Assembly: GCA_020086605.1 (NCBI GenBank)
Contig: JACBWW010000017.1
Span: 12,476,126-12,540,125 of the forward strand
From: Lanius collurio
Lineage: Eukaryota > Chordata > Aves > Passeriformes > Laniidae
DNA length: 64,000 nt
Direction of reading: 5' to 3'
Each line of letters begins with the position of its first letter. The first letter of the stretch is position 1. Shown here piece after piece: positions 60,691 through 64,000 of this stretch. The notes under the pieces are model-generated. The model ran no database searches. It saw nothing but the letters and a program-made list of their open reading frames with translations, and was not told the origin of the DNA. The position numbers and the translations under genes are program-made.

Positions 60691-63600
60691 AAATTACTCT
60701 GTGGTTGTGTTGTCAAAATATAGTATCACAATTCTGGGGTAGTAATGGCAAAATCTTAATTGTTCTGAATATTTAAATGATTTGGCTGTGCATTGCTTTT
60801 GGAATCCAGAAATGCTCCATACGCCCTGTACGTTCTCCAAACAGCTTGTATTTGTGCTTATTTACGTGTGACGTGCAAACTGTGCAAAAATATTGGACTC
60901 TAGCCTTAGAATTGAGATACCTGCCAACAGAAAATGAAGGCTACATGGTGCTGCAAATGCTTTCTCTGTCTATGGAAAGTGCCTTTTATGTGCCAGAAAG
61001 AAGCATTTATACCACATGCTTTTTTTACTGCTTCTCACATCTGTTAACATTTACATGTGTCAGAAAACAATACCTGAACAGTAAAGGGAAGGGATACATG
61101 AAGTTCAAGGGTATTATATCAAGAAAAATGACGTGCCATATTGCACTAATACATTGGAATAAAAAAAAAAAGGAAAAACATTTCTTGTCAAATACACTTA
61201 ATACATGAGTGTAGTTTGTATATACTATCTATGAATGCATTTCCATACCTGAATTGGATGACCCAAATGGCCAGTAAATGGAACTGAACCCATGAAAGGG
61301 TCAAGGAGTGATAATCAGGAGGTGAAAGAATTATAAATGTCTTGGTTTATTAAAAAATAATAAATTTTTATTTCATTTAAGGCAGGATTTATATCAAAAT
61401 CTTCCAAGATGGATTCTTAAATACAGAATTACCTACTTCTGTTGAAATATTTTGCATTTTTTATAATCTTCTCTTCAGCTGTCTTTTTGTTAGTACAAAA
61501 GGAGTAGGTTAACTGACAAATGTTGCTGTATATCCCCAGTCCTTAGAGGCAGCTACTGTATTGGGCAGTGTTTCCAAGAATAGTCCTTTGAAGTCTCACT
61601 ATGAAAATCCTGAGACACAGTGTAGTACTGGATTTTGTATGACGTGGCAGTTCTTGCAGATGTTACCACTGGCAAGTGATTTGGAAGAGCAGCAAATTAG
61701 AGAGAAACTGATCCTTGATCCCCTGAACACAGAAGGAAAAAATCAGTATTTGATACCTTTGTAAAAATTGGTGTTTGCATTGCTTGCATTTGTACCTCTA
61801 GTTCTTTAGGCATCTATTTGGGTCCTTGGAACCAGTGTCATGCAGGATTCTGTTCTTTGATGATTCACCCTGATTTTCCAAAATGTACCTGCAACAAAGA
61901 GCACAGACCCTCCCCTACAGCTATTTTCATTACTTAATATTGAATTCTCTGTTGAAGGAGACAGAAAAAGACCTATTCTCCTATGTCTTTTGAGCCTAGA
62001 AAGATGTGATGGCTAAAACAAGAGGTAATTAACCTTGAAATTAGTCCTACCTAATGTGTAGTCATAATAAGGGCAAAGGTCAATCTTTGTTTTTTCCTAT
62101 TTCTGCTAGATAATGTATCTCTGAAGCATTATTTTTTTTGATGAACAGCTGCTCTTCCACATGGATATAAGTCACATATGAAATTACTATGGATGTTAGA
62201 GTTCCACACTCACTACACTGAAAAACCTTGCATTAGATCTGTGAAAATGCAATGAATAATCACATAAGGCAGATAGTTTCCTTTCCCCCAAATTTAAAAC
62301 CTAGAGCTTTAACAAAACCACCATATGAATGGCATGTGCATACAGATTTTTGAGTTTGAGTCAGGGATATGAAGGATTTATAGCATTTTTCTTCTCTAAG
62401 ATGCACAAGAAAGTTGCGAGGTACCCAAATAATCACTTGGTAATTTAACCTGATGAGAAATCAGCTCATGGCAACTTGCAAAGAAGAAAGATCTTCATCC
62501 AGCAGTATTTCTGAAGAAAAAAATCAAGTTAGGCATTTGATAAGACTTCCATTCTGGTCTTTGTTCTTTGTAGAGCAGCTTTATCATTACAGGTAGACCT
62601 GTGGTCTCCTTGGTCTTATATCCACTTGAAGTCAGTGGTGAACCTTCCGCTGACTTCTCTGGTTGCTGACCCTGGCCCACGTTTTGCACACAAAATAAAG
62701 TATAGGAACATAAACCTTTCTCATGTCATTTTAACTCTGGCATATCCTTTCAGAAGTGTTTATATTTTAAGAATTCTACCTAGCTACTTGGACCTAGACA
62801 TCTGATTATAGTAATGGAAAATTTAAGAAGGATTTCTAAAAAAATTATAATTGATGCTTAATTGACATAATACTCTCTCTGACATAATTCAGGCCTATCA
62901 CAGGCACTCTTACATGTTGCATGGAGGGGTCAAAGGGTGAAAGGTGACTGGAAAGATGCTTGTTTTGTACACTTGGCTAACACAAATACTTCCTCAAGTA
63001 CAAAATGCTTTGATCTCTCTAAGTAAATGCCATATGTGTGCAGCTGTGGCCCATGCCTCACGACTGCTGGAAGGTTAGGAAAAGGTAGCATATGAATTTG
63101 ATGTCTGCATTCAATTTATGCTTTTATATTTAGCAGTTCATAATTTTGTGTAATATTTTAGCTGTATGAAAAATATGCACCAGAGTTGAGTGATAACAGA
63201 TTTCTCTGTGGTTTAACTCAACATTGTTTGGGTGAATACAGATTCCTAAGTATTGCAGACTGAAAATACAGGTTTTAATTAGAGCTGTCTGAGCTTCAAA
63301 ATACCTGAACGCACATTAAGCCTGGCAAATTTTCAGAAATCTGGGGGTTGCTTGGAGCTGATTTAAGCTAAGCAGGAGTCTTTTATTTTCCAACTATATT
63401 GCATTTGCAGTTGCATCACTGACTTGCAACACAGTGAACTGAGAGCCAAATCCATTATTAATGGTTTTCTGATATGTAAAAATGTTTTATGACCAAGGCC
63501 TGTCTTGTGTCATACTAATATTGAACAGTACCTTACTCCCAGGGAATTTCTACTGAAAAATTTGAATGATTTCCAGAGTAAAAGATCTACTACATGACTG

Positions 63601-63805
63601 AAAAGCTGAATCAACTCCAGAAGTTTGGTGCCTTTCTTGAGCTTTTGTTTTTCACTTTTACATGCAAATACTTAAGACTGATAGGCCCAGATGTATATCC
63701 CTCAAGATGTTTAACATGAGTGTTTTGTTGTGACAATAAAGAAACCTACTGCAGTCAATGGGACACAAGGATCCATCACATGAATCCAGTTTCATGATCA
63801 AGATC

Positions 63806-63820
63806 AAAAAAAAAAAAAAA
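63806..63820. repeat. Short poly(A) run (15 bases)
   Basis: Fifteen consecutive A in AT-rich sequence; no retroposed copy was recognised 5' of it. Confidence 0.85.
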
Positions 63821-63925
63821 GTATGGCTTTGTTTATTAAAAATCTTGAGCATGCACAGTTATACTGGTGTACCCTGGGGGAAAAATTGTGACTCACATAA
63901 AACATGTGCAATTTCTCCTCATAAT

Positions 63926-63943
63926 AAAAAAAAAAAAAAAAAA
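63926..63943. repeat. Short poly(A) run (18 bases)
   Basis: Eighteen consecutive A following ATAAT. The run comes only about 100 bases after the previous A run and again without a recognisable retroposed source. Confidence 0.85.
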
Positions 63944-64000
63944 GTTGTCAACCAATAGACAGACATGTTACAATAACCAAAAAATAAGACATGAAAATAT

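Larger units (their letters stand above)
41998..64000 (+). other. Start of the probable last intron of ODAD2 (at least 22 kb, open at the window end)
   Basis: No sequence resembling the short C-terminal exon of ODAD2 was seen here, so I read the whole tail as intron. It contains CR1 remnants at about 43710-43830, 47770-48320 and 60010-60690, simple repeats at 46593-46636, 56112-56147, 63806-63820 and 63926-63943, and one ambiguous base (56148). Long parts (for example 48700-53300 and 54800-57500) contain no repeat I can recognise and no coding sequence. A missed exon of under 40 codons cannot be fully excluded by eye. Confidence 0.6.

Noticed and set aside
1..64000. tRNA, rRNA, microRNA hairpin or CRISPR array
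   Set aside because: I looked for A/B-box pairs, cloverleaf-like repeats, conserved rRNA words and regularly spaced repeats and saw none. Small hairpin RNAs cannot be excluded by eye.

Overview
The window is a vertebrate nuclear segment, most likely from a bird. The evidence is a set of CR1 LINE fragments with the typical avian 3' end (...CCAACCTxxATGATTCTATG), old inverted CR1 remnants, a GC-rich solo LTR in otherwise AT-rich introns, and widely spaced short exons with GT-AG borders. There is no bacterial-style gene packing, operon, CRISPR array or recognisable structural RNA gene. The species cannot be fixed from sequence alone.

One protein-coding gene explains all the convincing coding sequence: ODAD2 (older name ARMC4), the armadillo-repeat subunit of the outer dynein arm docking complex of motile cilia. 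It lies on the + strand. Eleven internal exons could be placed: 1323-1445, 1652-1793, 13885-14031, 14315-14524, 14685-14909, 17159-17269, 17757-17911, 21210-21452, 28918-29032, 41007-41195 and 41776-41997. Ten of the eleven are very clear; the 5' border of the first is uncertain. All splice phases agree, and the joined frame is open for about 627 codons. They cover the end of the linker before the ARM domain and nearly all of the ARM domain. The 5' exons that encode the N-terminal half lie upstream of the window. The short terminal exon was not found, so the last intron probably runs past base 64000.

Layout: 1-1800 has two small exons coding a Ser/Lys-rich then acidic linker. 1794-13884 is a 12 kb intron with one sense CR1 3' end and one old inverted CR1. 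13885-17911 is a compact cluster of five ARM exons, with a second sense CR1 in the 2.2 kb intron. 17912-41006 holds two ARM exons spread over long introns, including a 643-bp solo LTR with a 6-bp target duplication at 34398-35040. 41007-41997 holds the last two ARM exons found. 41998-64000 is a noncoding tail, read here as the last intron, with older CR1 pieces, simple repeats, one ambiguous base and some low-repeat stretches that could be regulatory.

I found no previously undescribed genetic system. The most useful observations are the in-frame modular exon structure of the ARM array, the sense-oriented LTR with its own TATA box and poly(A) signal inside an intron, and the missing terminal exon.
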